A program made the translations under genes and the position numbers. From NCBI GenBank assembly GCA_019236735.1, contig JAFAIM010000034.1, positions 1 through 42,387 on the forward strand: a stretch of DNA of 42,387 nt, given 5' to 3'. Shown here piece after piece: positions 9,119-20,986 of the stretch; the first letter of the stretch is position 1; the number at the start of each line of letters is the position of its first letter. The notes beneath the pieces are model-generated. The model saw only the letters and a program-made list of their open reading frames with translations. It searched no databases and had not been told where the DNA came from. The stretch comes from Burkholderiaceae bacterium. Lineage in GTDB: Bacteria > Pseudomonadota > Gammaproteobacteria > Burkholderiales > Burkholderiaceae_F.

Positions 9119-10017
9119 CGCCGCGGGCTCCTTCGTGCCGGGCGCTCGGTCGCGGCGTCCTCGCGAGGAGGCGGCGGCAGGGGCGGAGCCGTCAGCTGCA
9201 TCACCACCAACATCGCGTTGGCGTTGATGTTGCCGGCAGGGGTGACAATCACCCGGGCAAACTGGTCCTTCACGTCGCGCTCGACACGCGCGACCGTTCC
9301 CACCGGGATTCCGGGCGGATACAACCCGTCGAGCCCGGACGTCACCACGACGTCACCACTGGCCACGTCTGCATTAGCGGCGAGGAAGCGCAATTCGAGC
9401 GTACCTGCTTCGGCGCCGCCGAAAGCGACGCACCGCAAACCGTTGCGCACGATTTGAGCCGGAATCGACTGGTCCCGTTCGGTCAGCACCGTGACTTCGG
9501 ATACGAATGGGAACACGCGAGTGACCTGACCGACCACGCCGCGGTCGTCCACGACCGGGTTGCCCGCGCGCACGCCGTCCGAGGAACCCCGATCGATCAC
9601 CAGCTTGTGCGAGAAGCGGTCGCGCGGTTCGTACAGGACTTGAACGAGCTGCGTCTTGACATTTGTGCGCTCGCGCACGCTCTGCAGGCGGCGTAGCCGC
9701 TCGTTCTCCGCTTTGAGTTCCTCGTCCTTCAGCAGCAGCGCTGCCCGCTCAATGCTGTCCCTGCGCAGCTGCTCGTTTTCGTTCGTCAGGCTGGCCACCG
9801 TGGCTGCATAGCGGCTGGCCCGAACCATCGCATCGCGCGGCCACAAGAGTGCGCGCTGCAGCGGGTACAGCATCACGCCCACCCCGACCCGGATCGTGTC
9901 CAACGCGTTGACCCTCGCGTCGATCACGATCAGCAGCGTCGCCAGGAACGAGAAAAACGCGAGGCGGGCGCGGGCCGAAACACCCTGGTTGAAAAGCGGA
10001 GGCGGTCCGTACTCCAT
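9115..10017 (-). CDS. mreC: Rod shape-determining protein MreC
   Basis: A 300-residue bitopic periplasmic scaffold. The N-terminus (MEYGPPPLFNQG) is typical of betaproteobacterial MreC. One membrane helix lies at about residues 18-36, a coiled coil rich in Glu, Leu and Arg at about 75-112 (NENEQLRRD, KAENERLRRLQ), and the MreC beta-domain at about 118-270, with the conserved blocks VIDRGSSDGVRAGNPVVDDRG and DVVVTSGLDGLYPPGIPVG. A Pro/Arg-rich tail follows (PPLPPPPREDAATERPARR). It links MreB filaments, MreD and PBP2. It is preceded by mreB with a 106-nt gap and overlaps mreD by 4 nt. Confidence 0.95.
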   Translation of the reverse strand: MEYGPPPLFNQGVSARARLAFFSFLATLLIVIDARVNALDTIRVGVGVMLYPLQRALLWPRDAMVRASRYAATVASLTNENEQLRRDSIERAALLLKDEELKAENERLRRLQSVRERTNVKTQLVQVLYEPRDRFSHKLVIDRGSSDGVRAGNPVVDDRGVVGQVTRVFPFVSEVTVLTERDQSIPAQIVRNGLRCVAFGGAEAGTLELRFLAANADVASGDVVVTSGLDGLYPPGIPVGTVARVERDVKDQFARVIVTPAGNINANAMLVVMQLTAPPLPPPPREDAATERPARRSPRR

Positions 10018-10123
10018 GCCCAGAACAAGACCTCAACTGCCGGAACAAAGTGTCCGGGTGCCTGCAGGCGAGGCGCCGGGACGACCCCGAGCGCCGGCCC
10101 TGCAGCCGAGCAGGGCGCCAAGG

Positions 10124-11673
<1,550 letters not shown>

Positions 11674-11677
<4 letters not shown>

Positions 11678-13146
11678 GCCCCTCAGTGACCGAAATTGCG
11701 CACGCCGGGCTCGCCCAGCTTTCGAAACTGCTCGAACGACGCGAGGTTTCCGCGGTTGAGCTGACGCGGCTGTATTTGGAGCGCATCGAGCGGCATCGGG
11801 CATTGAACGCATTCCTGGACGTTCGGCCCGAGCTGAGCTTGCAGCAGGCCCGGGCGGCGGACGGGCGGCGCGCGCGCGGTGAGCGCGGAGCGCTGCTGGG
11901 GTTGCCGATCGCCCACAAGGACATCTTCGTCACGCGCGGCTGGGCCTCGACGGCAGGCAGCCGAATGCTCGAGGGTTACATGAGTCCGTTCGACGCCACC
12001 GTGGTCGAGCGGCTGGCGGCGGCGGGAATGGTGTGTTTGGGAAAGCTCAACTGCGACGAGTTCGCGATGGGCTCGAGCAACGAGAACAGCGCTTTCGGCA
12101 ACGTGCTCAATCCGTGGGACACGGCCGCGGTACCCGGTGGCTCCTCGGGAGGGTCGGCAGCGGCAGTGGCGGCGCGCCTTGTGCCCGCGGCCACCGCGAC
12201 CGATACCGGCGGATCGATTCGCGAGCCCGCCGCTTTCACAGGCATCACCGGCGTGAAACCGACCTACGGCCGGCCGTCGCGCTGGGGCATGGTCGCGTTC
12301 GCGTCGAGCCTCGACACTGCGGGCCTGCTGACCGCCAGCGCCGAGGACTGCGCGCTCGTATTCAATTCGATGCTGGGGTTCGATCCGCATGATTCGACCA
12401 GCGTGCAGCGGCCCGACGAGGACTTCACGCGCTCGCTGCAGCTCGACCCGCGCGGGCTGCGCGTGGGCGTCCCAGCCCAGTTTTTCACGCAGGGGCTGCG
12501 CCCCGACGTAGAGGCGGCGGTGCGCGCCGCGCTCGACGTGCTGCAGCGCTTGGGCGCGGTGCTGGTCGACATCGAGCTTCCGAATGCGCCGCTGGGAATT
12601 CCGGTGTACTACGTGGTGGCGCCCGCCGAAGCCTCCAGCAACCTGTCGCGCTTCGATGGCGTTCGCTACGGGTACCGGGCCCGCTCGTTCGATGACTTGA
12701 ACGACATGATCCGCAAGTCGCGCGCAGAAGGCCTCGGGCCGGAACCGAAGCGGCGCATTCTGGTTGGTACCTACGTGCTGTCGCATGGTTACTACGACGC
12801 GTACTATCTGAAGGCCTCGCGGGTGCGCCGCCTGATCGCCAACGACTTTCAGCGAGCGTTTCAGCGCTGCGACATCATCGCCGGGCCGGTCACCTCCAGC
12901 GTCGCGTTCAACTTCGGCGAAAAAGCCGCCGACCCCGTCTCGATGTATCTTGCCGACCTGTTCACGGTGCCCGCGAGTCTTGCCGGAGTGCCGGCACTGA
13001 GCATTCCCTGCGGGCTCGGCGAGGCGAGCCGACCGGTCGGACTGCAGTTGATCGGCAACCACTTCGACGAAGCGCGCCTGTTGGGCGTGGCGCACCGCTA
13101 TCAACTTGCCACCGAGTGGCACCGTCGCGTGCCCGCAGGCTATTGA
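11674..13146 (+). CDS. gatA: Aspartyl/glutamyl-tRNA amidotransferase subunit A
   Basis: A 490-residue amidase-signature enzyme that releases ammonia from glutamine for transamidation. The Ser-cisSer-Lys triad is present at the standard spacing: Lys82 in LPIAHKDIF, Ser157 in [15 protein letters not shown] and Ser181 in [13 protein letters not shown]. Near the C-terminus [16 protein letters not shown] and [17 protein letters not shown] are typical of GatA. It is translationally coupled to gatC and followed by gatB after a 47-nt gap. Length is standard for the family and no key residue is missing. Confidence 0.98.
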
Positions 13147-13193
13147 GGCGGGACGATGCCACGACGATTTGACTCGGGACGAGGCGCGGAACA

Positions 13194-14648
13194 ATGAAGA
13201 CGCAGTGGGAAGCGGTGATCGGGCTGGAGACCCACGTCCAGCTGTTCACGCGCTCAAAGATCTTTTCCCCCGCGCCGAACGCCTTCGGTGCACATCCCAA
13301 TGCGCAGGCGAGCGTGATCGACCTGGCGCTGCCGGGAGTACTGCCGGTCCTGAACCGGACCGCGGTCGAATTCGCGATCCGCCTCGGTTGCGCGGTCGGG
13401 GGCCGAATCGCCGAGCGCTCCATTTTTGCGCGCAAGAACTACTTCTACCCGGACCTTCCGAAGGGTTACCAGATCAGCCAGTACGAGCTGCCGGTGGTCC
13501 AGGGCGGTGCGGTCGCCTGCCTGGTGTCGCCGCGCTCCGGCGAGCCGTATGTCAAAACCGTTCGTCTGACGCGCGCGCACCTGGAGGAGGACGCCGGCAA
13601 GTCGCTGCACGAGGAATTTGCTGGCCAGTCTGGCATCGACCTGAACCGCGCCGGCACACCTCTGCTGGAAATCGTGTCCGAGCCCGACATGCGGTCCAGC
13701 GCGGAAGCAATTGCCTACGCGCGTGCACTGCACGCTCTGGTGGTGTGGCTCGGAATCTGCGACGGGAACATGCAAGAGGGCAGTTTCCGGTGCGATGCCA
13801 ATGTTTCGGTGCGTCCAGCCGGCGACGATCGGCTCGGCACCCGGGTCGAGGTCAAGAACGTCAACAGTTTCCGGTTCCTGCAACAGGCGATCGAGCACGA
13901 GATCACCCGCCAAATCGAACGGATCGAGGACGGAGGGAGCATCGAGCAGGAGACCCGGCTGTACGACCCGGATTCGGATTCGACGCGCCCGATGCGGTCC
14001 AAAGAAGACGCGATGGACTATCGCTACTTTCCGGATCCGGACCTATTGCCGCTGCAGATTCCTGCCGAGTGGATCGAGCACGTGAAAATCGGTCTGCCGG
14101 AGCTGCCTGAGGCGATGCGCGCGCGCTTCGCCAGTCAATATGGCTTGAGCGCGTACGACGCGGCGCTTTTGACCTCCTCGCGCGCGCTGGCGCAGTACTT
14201 TGAGGCGGCGGCGCGTGCAGCTCCCGATCCCAAGACGGTTGCCAACTGGGTCAACGGCGAGGTATCGGCGGCGCTGCACGCAGCGGACCTGTCGATCGAG
14301 CGCTGCCCGGTCTCGCCCGAGCAGCTGGCAGCGCTGCTGGTGCGTATTGCCGACGGCACGATCAACCAGAAGACTGCCAAAGAAGTGTTCACCGCGCTTT
14401 GGGACGGCAACGCCGGTTCAGTGGATGCTTACATCGAGGAACGCGGGCTGCGGCAGATCTCGGATGCGGGCGAGATCGAGACGATCGTCGATCGCGTGCT
14501 GGCGGCAAACGCATCGATGGTTGCTGAATACAGGGCTGGCAAGCAGAAAGCATTCCACGCGTTAGTGGGGCAAACGATGAAGGCCACCGGTGGCAAGGCC
14601 AACCCGGCCCAGGTCAACGAGATCCTGAGGCGCAAGCTCGGCGGTTGA
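13194..14648 (+). CDS. gatB: Aspartyl/glutamyl-tRNA amidotransferase subunit B
   Basis: A 484-residue GatB that phosphorylates the misacylated tRNA's side-chain carboxylate and completes transamidation. The diagnostic opening [13 protein letters not shown], the block [20 protein letters not shown] and [17 protein letters not shown] are all present. The C-terminal YqeY-like tRNA-binding domain ends in [13 protein letters not shown]. The presence of gatCAB suggests the organism lacks a canonical GlnRS and/or AsnRS route or uses both; that cannot be decided from this window. The downstream ABC transporter begins 5 nt after the stop, or overlaps by 4 nt if a TTG start is used. Confidence 0.98.
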   Translation: MKTQWEAVIGLETHVQLFTRSKIFSPAPNAFGAHPNAQASVIDLALPGVLPVLNRTAVEFAIRLGCAVGGRIAERSIFARKNYFYPDLPKGYQISQYELPVVQGGAVACLVSPRSGEPYVKTVRLTRAHLEEDAGKSLHEEFAGQSGIDLNRAGTPLLEIVSEPDMRSSAEAIAYARALHALVVWLGICDGNMQEGSFRCDANVSVRPAGDDRLGTRVEVKNVNSFRFLQQAIEHEITRQIERIEDGGSIEQETRLYDPDSDSTRPMRSKEDAMDYRYFPDPDLLPLQIPAEWIEHVKIGLPELPEAMRARFASQYGLSAYDAALLTSSRALAQYFEAAARAAPDPKTVANWVNGEVSAALHAADLSIERCPVSPEQLAALLVRIADGTINQKTAKEVFTALWDGNAGSVDAYIEERGLRQISDAGEIETIVDRVLAANASMVAEYRAGKQKAFHALVGQTMKATGGKANPAQVNEILRRKLGG

Positions 14649-14653
14649 GTGCG

Positions 14654-15613
14654 ATGCAGCCGATCATCTCCGTTTCGAACCTGAACAAGACCTACGCGTC
14701 GGGACTGCAGGCGCTGAAGCGAATCGATCTTCAGATTCGCAAAGGCGAGATCTTCGCGTTGCTCGGACCCAACGGTGCCGGCAAGACGACGCTGATCAGC
14801 ATCGTGTGCGGGATCGTCACGCCGACCGAGGGTACCGTACGGGTCGACGGCCACGACATCGTGCGCGACTACCGAGCGGCCCGCTCCGCGATCGGTCTGG
14901 TGCCGCAAGAGTTGAGCGTGTTCGCGTTCGAGTCGGTGTTGGCGACCGTGAATTTCTCGCGTGGCTTGTTCGGGCGGCCGCCGAACGCTGGCTTTCTCGA
15001 GAAGCTGCTGCGCGACCTTTCGTTGTGGGACAAGCGCAATGACCGCATCATGACGCTCTCGGGTGGGATGAAACGGCGCGTGATGATCGCCAAGGCGCTG
15101 TCGCATGAGCCGCAGATCCTGTTCCTGGACGAGCCGACCGCGGGGGTCGATGTGGAACTGCGGCGCGACATGTGGGAGCTCGTGCGGGTGCTGCGCGCCT
15201 CCGGTGTCACGATCATCCTGACCACCCACTACATCAACGAGGCCGAGGAGATGGCCGACCGGATCGGCGTGATCAACAAAGGCGAGCTCATTTTGGTCGA
15301 AAATAAGGCGGAGCTGATGAAGAAGCTCGGCAAGAAGCAGCTGACGCTGCACTTGCAGCGGCCGATGGCGAAGATCCCGCAGGAGCTGGCGGACTGGTCG
15401 CTGGCGCTGAAAGACGGTGGCCACGAGATCGAGTACCACTTCGATTCGGTCGAGGAAGACACCGGGGTTCCGGCATTGCTGAAGCGGATGGGTGAGCTCG
15501 GCATCGCGTTCCACGACCTGAACACGCGGCAAAGCTCGCTGGAGGAGATCTTCGTCAGCCTGGTGAGCGAGCGGGCCGGAGCGCGCAGCGAACACGCCGC
15601 GGCGGTCCCATAA
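14654..15613 (+). CDS. ABC-2 type exporter ATP-binding protein (YadG-like)
   Basis: A 319-residue ATPase from ATG 14654; a TTG at 14645 would add three residues and overlap gatB. All nucleotide-binding motifs are visible: Walker [10 protein letters not shown] (residues 38-46), signature LSGGMKRR, Walker [13 protein letters not shown] and the switch His in [14 protein letters not shown]. The C-terminal extension of about 90 residues is usual for DrrA/YadG-type subunits. It should power the permease encoded 4 nt downstream. The sequence resembles E. coli YadG, an exporter whose substrate is not known. Its position after gatB may only reflect shared transcription. Confidence 0.92.
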   Translation: MQPIISVSNLNKTYASGLQALKRIDLQIRKGEIFALLGPNGAGKTTLISIVCGIVTPTEGTVRVDGHDIVRDYRAARSAIGLVPQELSVFAFESVLATVNFSRGLFGRPPNAGFLEKLLRDLSLWDKRNDRIMTLSGGMKRRVMIAKALSHEPQILFLDEPTAGVDVELRRDMWELVRVLRASGVTIILTTHYINEAEEMADRIGVINKGELILVENKAELMKKLGKKQLTLHLQRPMAKIPQELADWSLALKDGGHEIEYHFDSVEEDTGVPALLKRMGELGIAFHDLNTRQSSLEEIFVSLVSERAGARSEHAAAVP

Positions 15614-15617
15614 CCCA

Positions 15618-16394
15618 ATGAGCGTTCCGACCTTCAATCGCCACGGGGTGTGGGCGATCTACCAGTTCGAGATGGCTCGCGCGATGCGCACGCTGATGCA
15701 AAGCCTGCTCACGCCGGTGATCACGACGTCGCTGTACTTCGTCGTATTCGGCGCCGCCATCGGCAGTCGCATGACGCAGGTGCACGGCGTGCCGTACGGA
15801 GCGTTCATCGTGCCCGGGCTGATCATGCTGACGCTGTTCACCGAAAGCCTGTCCAACGCTTCGTTCGGCATTTATCTGCCGAAATTCACTGGGACGATCT
15901 ACGAGATCCTGTCGGCGCCGGTGTCGTCGCTAGAGATCGTGCTCGGCCACGTGGGCGCGGCAACAACCAAGTCGGTCGCGCTCGGGTTGATCATCTTGGC
16001 CACCGCATCCTTCTACATCCCGCTCCGGATCCTGCATCCGTGGTGGATGGTGTCGTTCCTGCTGCTGACCGCGGCGACGTTCAGCCTGCTAGGCTTCATC
16101 ATCGGCATCTGGGCCAACAGCTTCGAGCAGCTGCAGTTCATCCCGATGTTGGTGATGACTCCGCTCACCTTCCTGGGGGGCGCGTTTTACTCGATCGACA
16201 TGCTGCCGCCGGCGTGGCGCACCGCGACGCTGTTCAACCCGGTCGTTTATCTGATCAGCGGCTTTCGGTGGAGCTTCTACGAAAGCTCGGACGTCAGCGT
16301 GGCGGTGAGCCTGGCTGCCACGCTGGCATTCTTCATTGCGGGCTTGTTGACGGTCGTATGGATCTTCCGCACGGGCTACCGGCTGAAGACCTGA
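15618..16394 (+). CDS. ABC-2 type exporter permease (YadH-like)
   Basis: A 258-residue inner-membrane protein with six predicted helices. The ABC-2 permease signature is present: [20 protein letters not shown] in the first half and [22 protein letters not shown] followed by [12 protein letters not shown] in the second. [16 protein letters not shown] near the end is typical of the YadH/NodJ branch. It pairs with the ATPase directly upstream. The transported substrate is unknown; related systems export drugs, polysaccharides or lipids. It converges with the porin gene on the minus strand. Confidence 0.92.
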   Translation: MSVPTFNRHGVWAIYQFEMARAMRTLMQSLLTPVITTSLYFVVFGAAIGSRMTQVHGVPYGAFIVPGLIMLTLFTESLSNASFGIYLPKFTGTIYEILSAPVSSLEIVLGHVGAATTKSVALGLIILATASFYIPLRILHPWWMVSFLLLTAATFSLLGFIIGIWANSFEQLQFIPMLVMTPLTFLGGAFYSIDMLPPAWRTATLFNPVVYLISGFRWSFYESSDVSVAVSLAATLAFFIAGLLTVVWIFRTGYRLKT

Positions 16395-16405
16395 TCGTCT
16401 CGAAC

Positions 16406-16419
16406 GGAGCAATCGCTCC
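16406..16419. terminator. Short hairpin between convergent genes
   Basis: A 5-bp stem (GGAGC, 4-nt loop AATC, GCTCC) lies in the 39-nt space between the converging ABC permease and porin genes. It is symmetric and could serve both strands, but neither side has a T-run, so this is a weak terminator candidate. Confidence 0.25.
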
Positions 16420-16433
16420 TGCTGCGGGGAGCG

Positions 16434-17777
16434 TCATAACTCGGCGTGGACCCGCAGCCCGAAAATTGATACAGGTCCTCGATCCGCGTTGTACGCCGGG
16501 TTCACAACATACTGGAAGTCCGCGCTGACCGTCAGCCCCTTGCCGAGCTGCGCCGAGTAGTACGTCTCGAGGATCTTCTCGAGGCGGTAGTTTGGCAACT
16601 GCCCATCGCCGATCAAGATGCCAACGCCCCCCGCCGCGAAGTAGCGACGCGCCGCGGTCGACAGGCCGTTGATCGCGAAAGCCAGTCCCACCGTGTCCTG
16701 GGCTCGACTCCAGCGCTTGCCGGCCAACGACAGGCCCGCCGACACGGAACGGTTGATGTCGGTGAACTCGTACGCCTCCTTGGTGCCATCGTTCCAGCCG
16801 GCGCGCGCGAACACGCCAAGATCGGCCGTCAGCTCCTGCTCAAGGTTCACAGCCACCCCTGGCCGTGATGCCATGTGTCGGACCAGCGCCGTGCCAGGGG
16901 TCGTGCCGACGTGCAGATCGACGGCCGCATCGTAGCCTCCCATTCTGCCGCGGTTGTTATATGCGAGCAGCTTTGCTTTGCCGGAATGACCGAGCCATGT
17001 ATGGCGCTCTTCGAACTCTGTTACCAGCCCGAATTGCTGAAAGGTCACGTCGAGCTGTGTCTGGTTCGGAACGCGCGACAGCGCGAACAGTCCGCCGCGC
17101 ACCGACCACCACGATTGATTCCATTCGGCGGCTGCGCCGCAGGTGTCGCCCCAGGAGTCGGCCGCATAGTCGAAAGCGCCCGAATCGACGACCGCCCAGT
17201 TCAGGAAATCGCCGCGCGGATCGTGCGCATAGCGATTGGTGTCGAAGATGTCGACCACCGAGAACTTGCCCGCCGTCAGCGTGACGTTGTCGGAAGGCTC
17301 CGAACCTGCGAGGAGGTTCGGACCCGACGAGATGTGGTCTTCGTCACCGCCCAACCCGATCACCTGCCGCAGGAAGTACCTCGCCGTCCGATAGTACGGA
17401 TGGGCATCGCCGACCTTGTAGGCTTCCGCGCTGCTGAACCCCGCTGCCCCGAGTGTTCCGGTCAGGCCGAAGCCTTGGTCGATCTCCGGATTCACGTAGA
17501 CCGAAGCGCCGCTCCAAAGTCGCACCCCGGCGTACAGCGTCAGATCGATCGTCTCGCGGCCACTGTTGCCTGGGTCCATGCTGTTGGGGCCTTGATACGG
17601 CGATCGGAATGACGGGTGATACTGGGTGGTCCACGTGGACTGGCCGTGCAGGCTCCATGCGTCGGAAGGCGCGCCGTCGCGTTCGGCTTGAGCGCTCGAG
17701 GAGGCCGAGGCCAAGGCCAATAAGGCTGCTGCTACTGGTCCAAGGGCCCTCACTTCACCGCCGCTCGTGCAGACCAT
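16434..17777 (-). CDS. OprB-family carbohydrate-selective porin
   Basis: Up to 447 residues. The reading frame opens at an ATG, but a GTG at 17753 gives a cleaner signal peptide (RALGPVAAALLALASASSSAQA, cleaved before ERDG) and may be the true start. The mature protein begins with the OprB-type segment SLHGQSTWTTQYHPSFRSPY and contains NVTLTAGKFSVVDIFDTNRYAHDPR and DFLNWAVVDSGAFDYAAD, typical of the family; many alternating beta-strand segments follow. It should form an outer-membrane channel for sugars or related solutes. It is divergent from the large winged-helix/ATPase regulator at 17898, which could control it; that is inferred from position only. Confidence 0.85.
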   Translation of the reverse strand: MVCTSGGEVRALGPVAAALLALASASSSAQAERDGAPSDAWSLHGQSTWTTQYHPSFRSPYQGPNSMDPGNSGRETIDLTLYAGVRLWSGASVYVNPEIDQGFGLTGTLGAAGFSSAEAYKVGDAHPYYRTARYFLRQVIGLGGDEDHISSGPNLLAGSEPSDNVTLTAGKFSVVDIFDTNRYAHDPRGDFLNWAVVDSGAFDYAADSWGDTCGAAAEWNQSWWSVRGGLFALSRVPNQTQLDVTFQQFGLVTEFEERHTWLGHSGKAKLLAYNNRGRMGGYDAAVDLHVGTTPGTALVRHMASRPGVAVNLEQELTADLGVFARAGWNDGTKEAYEFTDINRSVSAGLSLAGKRWSRAQDTVGLAFAINGLSTAARRYFAAGGVGILIGDGQLPNYRLEKILETYYSAQLGKGLTVSADFQYVVNPAYNADRGPVSIFGLRVHAEL

Positions 17778-17897
17778 GCGAGACCGTGCTCGCCCGGCAG
17801 GCGTCGTCGGCCTTTATCCGATCGCGCCGGCGCAGCATGATGTGATCGTACTCGTGTCGAACCGAATACACTGATTGCCGATCCGCGGAGGCTTTGT

Positions 17898-20660
17898 TTG
17901 GGGCAGATCCGGTTTGCGAGCGGCGCGGTTTTGCGGCCTGCACAGGCGCAGTTGCTGGTCGAGGGCCGACCTGCGCAGCTGGGTGGGCGCGCGCTCGAGG
18001 TGCTGTGCGCACTTGCGCAAAACCCTGGCGAGCTTGTGACGAAGCGCGAGCTGATGGACCGCGTTTGGCCGGACGTCGTTGTGGAGGAAAACAATTTGCA
18101 GGTGCAGATTTCCGCGCTGCGCCGGTTGCTGGGTCCGGCCGCGATCATCACGGTAGCGGGACGCGGCTATCGCCTCGTGACGGAGCCAGATAGCGATGCT
18201 TCGTCGCAGCAGCCCCAGGGCGCGCCTTCCGGCCAAGAGCGGCGGCCGACGTTGTCCGCGGCGACCGAGGCAGACGCCGCCGCGAAGACAACGGCAGGAA
18301 CAACAGCGGCGATCACGGCGGCGATGGCGCCTGCGATTCCGCTACTGGAGCGGGAAGATGCGCTGCAGGCACTCGCTCAGGCGATGGACTCCGCAATGCA
18401 GAACCGCGGAACCGTCTGCCTGGTGTACGGCGAGGCCGGGATCGGCAAGTCCTCGCTGTGCAATTCGTTTCTGCTCAGATTGCAGGGTGTGCGCGTGCTG
18501 CGCGGCGGCTGCGAGGCGTTGTTCTCTCCGCGTCCTCTGGGCCCGGTTTACGACTTCGTCGGGCAGCTCGACACCGCAGCGCGCGGGCTCATCGGCCTCG
18601 CCGACGCTCGGATAGAGCTGTTCGCGCAGATTCTGAACGGCCTGGAAAGACAACCAAGCGTCCTGCTGCTGGAGGACTTGCACTGGGCCGACGCCGCCAC
18701 GCTGGACTTGGCCCGCTACTTGGGGCGGCGCATCCAGCGCGCGCCGGCTCTGCTCGTGCTGACATACCGGGACGATGAGCTGTCGGACGAGCACCCGTTG
18801 CGACTGGTGCTCGGAGATCTACAGCAGGGTGTGGTGCGGGTGCCCCTGTCGCCCCTGAGTCGAGCGGCGGTCGAAGAGCTGGCGCGCCAAGCTGGCCGCT
18901 CGGCCGAAGGCATCCTGGCGACAACCGGAGGCAATCCGTTCTACGTGACCGAGCTGTTGGAGGCAGGCGGATTGCCTGCGACTGTGCGCGATGCGGTGCG
19001 CGCACGCGTGGCGCGTCAGCCGGCAGCCGTTCGCGCTCTGCTCGAACTGGCATCCACGGCCCCGGGGCGGATCGAGCACTGGGTGGTCGAGCGGCTGGTC
19101 GATCCAGACGGCAGCGCAGTAGAGGATGCGCTGTCCTCGGGACTTCTGCTCACAGACGGCGATTCGCTCCGATTCCGCCACGAGCTCGCACGGCGGGCAG
19201 TCGAGCAGTCGATCGCCACTTACCAGCTACGCCGCTTGCATGCCCGCATGCTCGACTGCCTGCTGGCAAATCCACAGGCGGCGGTGCCGCCGGCGCGCCT
19301 CGTGCACCACGCGAAGTCGGCCGGCCGCAGCGCCGACGTGCTGATGTATGCGCCACGCGCCGCCGAAGAGGCGACCCGCCGCGGCGCACACCGGGAAGCG
19401 GCCGCCCTGTACGAGTCCGCTCTGGCGGCGGGCGGCCAACTGCCGAAGCCGGAGCGCGCCGCGATGCTGGAGGCGTGTGCGGCAGAGCGCCTGACCGCCA
19501 ATCAAGTCGCCGGGTCGCTCGCGTGCTACCGGGAGGCTTTGCAAATCTGGCAGGACCTGGGGCGAACGCTGGACCAGGGGCGTGCGCTGGCGCGCATGTC
19601 CCGCGCGTCCTGGTACGCGGGGCTGGGGCAGGACTGCGAGCGGTTCGCGGGCGAAGCGGAGGCCCTGCTGTCCTCGTACCCCGGCAGCCGGGAGTATCTG
19701 GAAGCGCTGGCCGAAACCTCGCGCGTCGCGATGCTGGCGTCGCGCTATATGGAGGCGATCGAGATCGGGTCGCGCGGACTTGCACTGGCCGAGCAGCGCG
19801 GCGACGAGCGCTTCGTTGCCTCATTGCTGAACAGCATCGGAACCTCGCGCTTCGCGACCGGCGATATCGCGCAGGGTCAAGCACTGCTGGAACGCAGCCT
19901 GGCGATCTCGATCCGTAACCGGGACGACGAATCGACTCCTCGTGCCTATATCAACCTGATTTGCCAGCTGGTCGAAAGCCGCATGTATGGGCGCGCGGAG
20001 GAGCTGTTCGAGGAGTCCGCCAAGGCTTTCTTTGTCCGCAACGATGTAGACATATGGGACATCTATAGCGGCGGCTGGAGGGCGCGGACCCACTTCGAGC
20101 GCGGCCGCTGGAGCCAGGCACAGGCCGACGCGATACAGGTACTGTCGCGCAACTATGCGGCCGGCTCTGCAACAATCCGCTTCCCGTCCTTATGGGTGAT
20201 GGCGCGCCTGAAGGTCGCGCGTGCTGATCCGGATGCCGCGCGTGCGCTGCAAGAAGTGAGCGACTTGGCCGCGGCAACGAACGAGCTGCAGCGTCTGGTG
20301 CCGGCTGCAACGGCGCGCTGCGAGAGTCTGTGGCTACTACGCGCATCCGCGGAACCGCAGCTGGAGCAGATAACCGCTGTCTTTGAGGCTTGCAAGGAGG
20401 CCCGGGCCCATGCCTACCTCGACGAGCTCGGCTACTGGCTGTGGCTGCATGGGGTCATCGTCGATGGCCTAGATCCGTGCAGCCCGCGCGGACTGCAGAT
20501 TGCAGGGCGCTGGCGCGAGGCGGCCGAAGCCTGGAGCCGTATCGGCTGCCCGTTGGAACAGGGGCAAGCGTTGCTGCAAGGCGATGCGGCCGCCACTGCG
20601 CACGTGCGTAGCATTTTCGAAAACCTCGGGGCGACCGCTTACCTGGCGCGGGCAAGCTGA
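17898..20660 (+). CDS. Winged-helix transcriptional regulator with AAA/NACHT-like ATPase and TPR domains
   Basis: A 920-residue protein starting with TTG at 17898; GGAGG at 17887-17891 with 6-nt spacing supports this start. Residues 5-95 are an OmpR/PhoB-type winged helix (GGRALEVLCALAQNPGELVT, then LMDRVWPDVVVEENNLQVQI, ending GRGYRLV). After an Ala/Thr-rich linker comes an ATPase of the MalT/adenylyl-cyclase-associated type: Walker A GEAGIGKSS (178-186) and Walker B SVLLLEDLHWADAATL (Glu259-Asp260). The C-terminal 450 residues are TPR-like helical repeats. Such proteins are cytosolic signal-integrating activators that lack a receiver domain. The signal is unknown. The divergent porin gene is the nearest candidate target. 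Confidence 0.85.
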   Translation: MGQIRFASGAVLRPAQAQLLVEGRPAQLGGRALEVLCALAQNPGELVTKRELMDRVWPDVVVEENNLQVQISALRRLLGPAAIITVAGRGYRLVTEPDSDASSQQPQGAPSGQERRPTLSAATEADAAAKTTAGTTAAITAAMAPAIPLLEREDALQALAQAMDSAMQNRGTVCLVYGEAGIGKSSLCNSFLLRLQGVRVLRGGCEALFSPRPLGPVYDFVGQLDTAARGLIGLADARIELFAQILNGLERQPSVLLLEDLHWADAATLDLARYLGRRIQRAPALLVLTYRDDELSDEHPLRLVLGDLQQGVVRVPLSPLSRAAVEELARQAGRSAEGILATTGGNPFYVTELLEAGGLPATVRDAVRARVARQPAAVRALLELASTAPGRIEHWVVERLVDPDGSAVEDALSSGLLLTDGDSLRFRHELARRAVEQSIATYQLRRLHARMLDCLLANPQAAVPPARLVHHAKSAGRSADVLMYAPRAAEEATRRGAHREAAALYESALAAGGQLPKPERAAMLEACAAERLTANQVAGSLACYREALQIWQDLGRTLDQGRALARMSRASWYAGLGQDCERFAGEAEALLSSYPGSREYLEALAETSRVAMLASRYMEAIEIGSRGLALAEQRGDERFVASLLNSIGTSRFATGDIAQGQALLERSLAISIRNRDDESTPRAYINLICQLVESRMYGRAEELFEESAKAFFVRNDVDIWDIYSGGWRARTHFERGRWSQAQADAIQVLSRNYAAGSATIRFPSLWVMARLKVARADPDAARALQEVSDLAAATNELQRLVPAATARCESLWLLRASAEPQLEQITAVFEACKEARAHAYLDELGYWLWLHGVIVDGLDPCSPRGLQIAGRWREAAEAWSRIGCPLEQGQALLQGDAAATAHVRSIFENLGATAYLARAS

Positions 20661-20824
20661 TCGGCCGGTGCGTGCATTGCCACTTCGTAAGAGGCGCTGG
20701 TGACGGAGGGGACGCTAGCCGCGAACAGCCACACTACGCTGCCGACGACGACGGTGGAAAACAGCGCTGCGGTGGCGAAGCAACCAAGGCGGATGCGGGG
20801 GCTCGTCCAGTCATTGCGTTCCAT
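20639..20824 (-). CDS. Small predicted membrane protein (61 residues)
   Basis: A short reading frame that looks real: its ATG is preceded on the minus strand by an AGGGAG ribosome site about 8 nt away, and residues 14-36 (CFATAALFSTVVVGSVVWLF) make one strong membrane segment or uncleaved signal. A cytosolic N-terminus with DW and basic residues precedes it. I do not recognise a family. It overlaps the 3' end of the regulator gene antisense by 22 nt. A cleaved secretory peptide is the other reading of the hydrophobic stretch. Confidence 0.5.
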   Translation of the reverse strand: MERNDWTSPRIRLGCFATAALFSTVVVGSVVWLFAASVPSVTSASYEVAMHAPADQLARAR

Positions 20825-20986
20825 CGTCTTTCTCCCTGCTTCGACCGGCGCGGCGCACCGGAATCGATGGGAGAACTTTGCGACCGCAGGGGCCCTTCAG
20901 TCCTTGAGCGGGCTGAATTCGGGCCTGAAACGTTCTGAAGAGCGCCCGTGGTGAGCGCTTTGCACGCCGGCCCGAGGCAATCCGGT

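Noticed and set aside
20890-20930. Imperfect hairpin (GGCCC-TTCAG with CTGAA-TTC-GGGCC)
   Set aside because: The stem needs a 3-nt bulge and has no T-run. It could be chance in GC-rich sequence, so it is not listed as a terminator.
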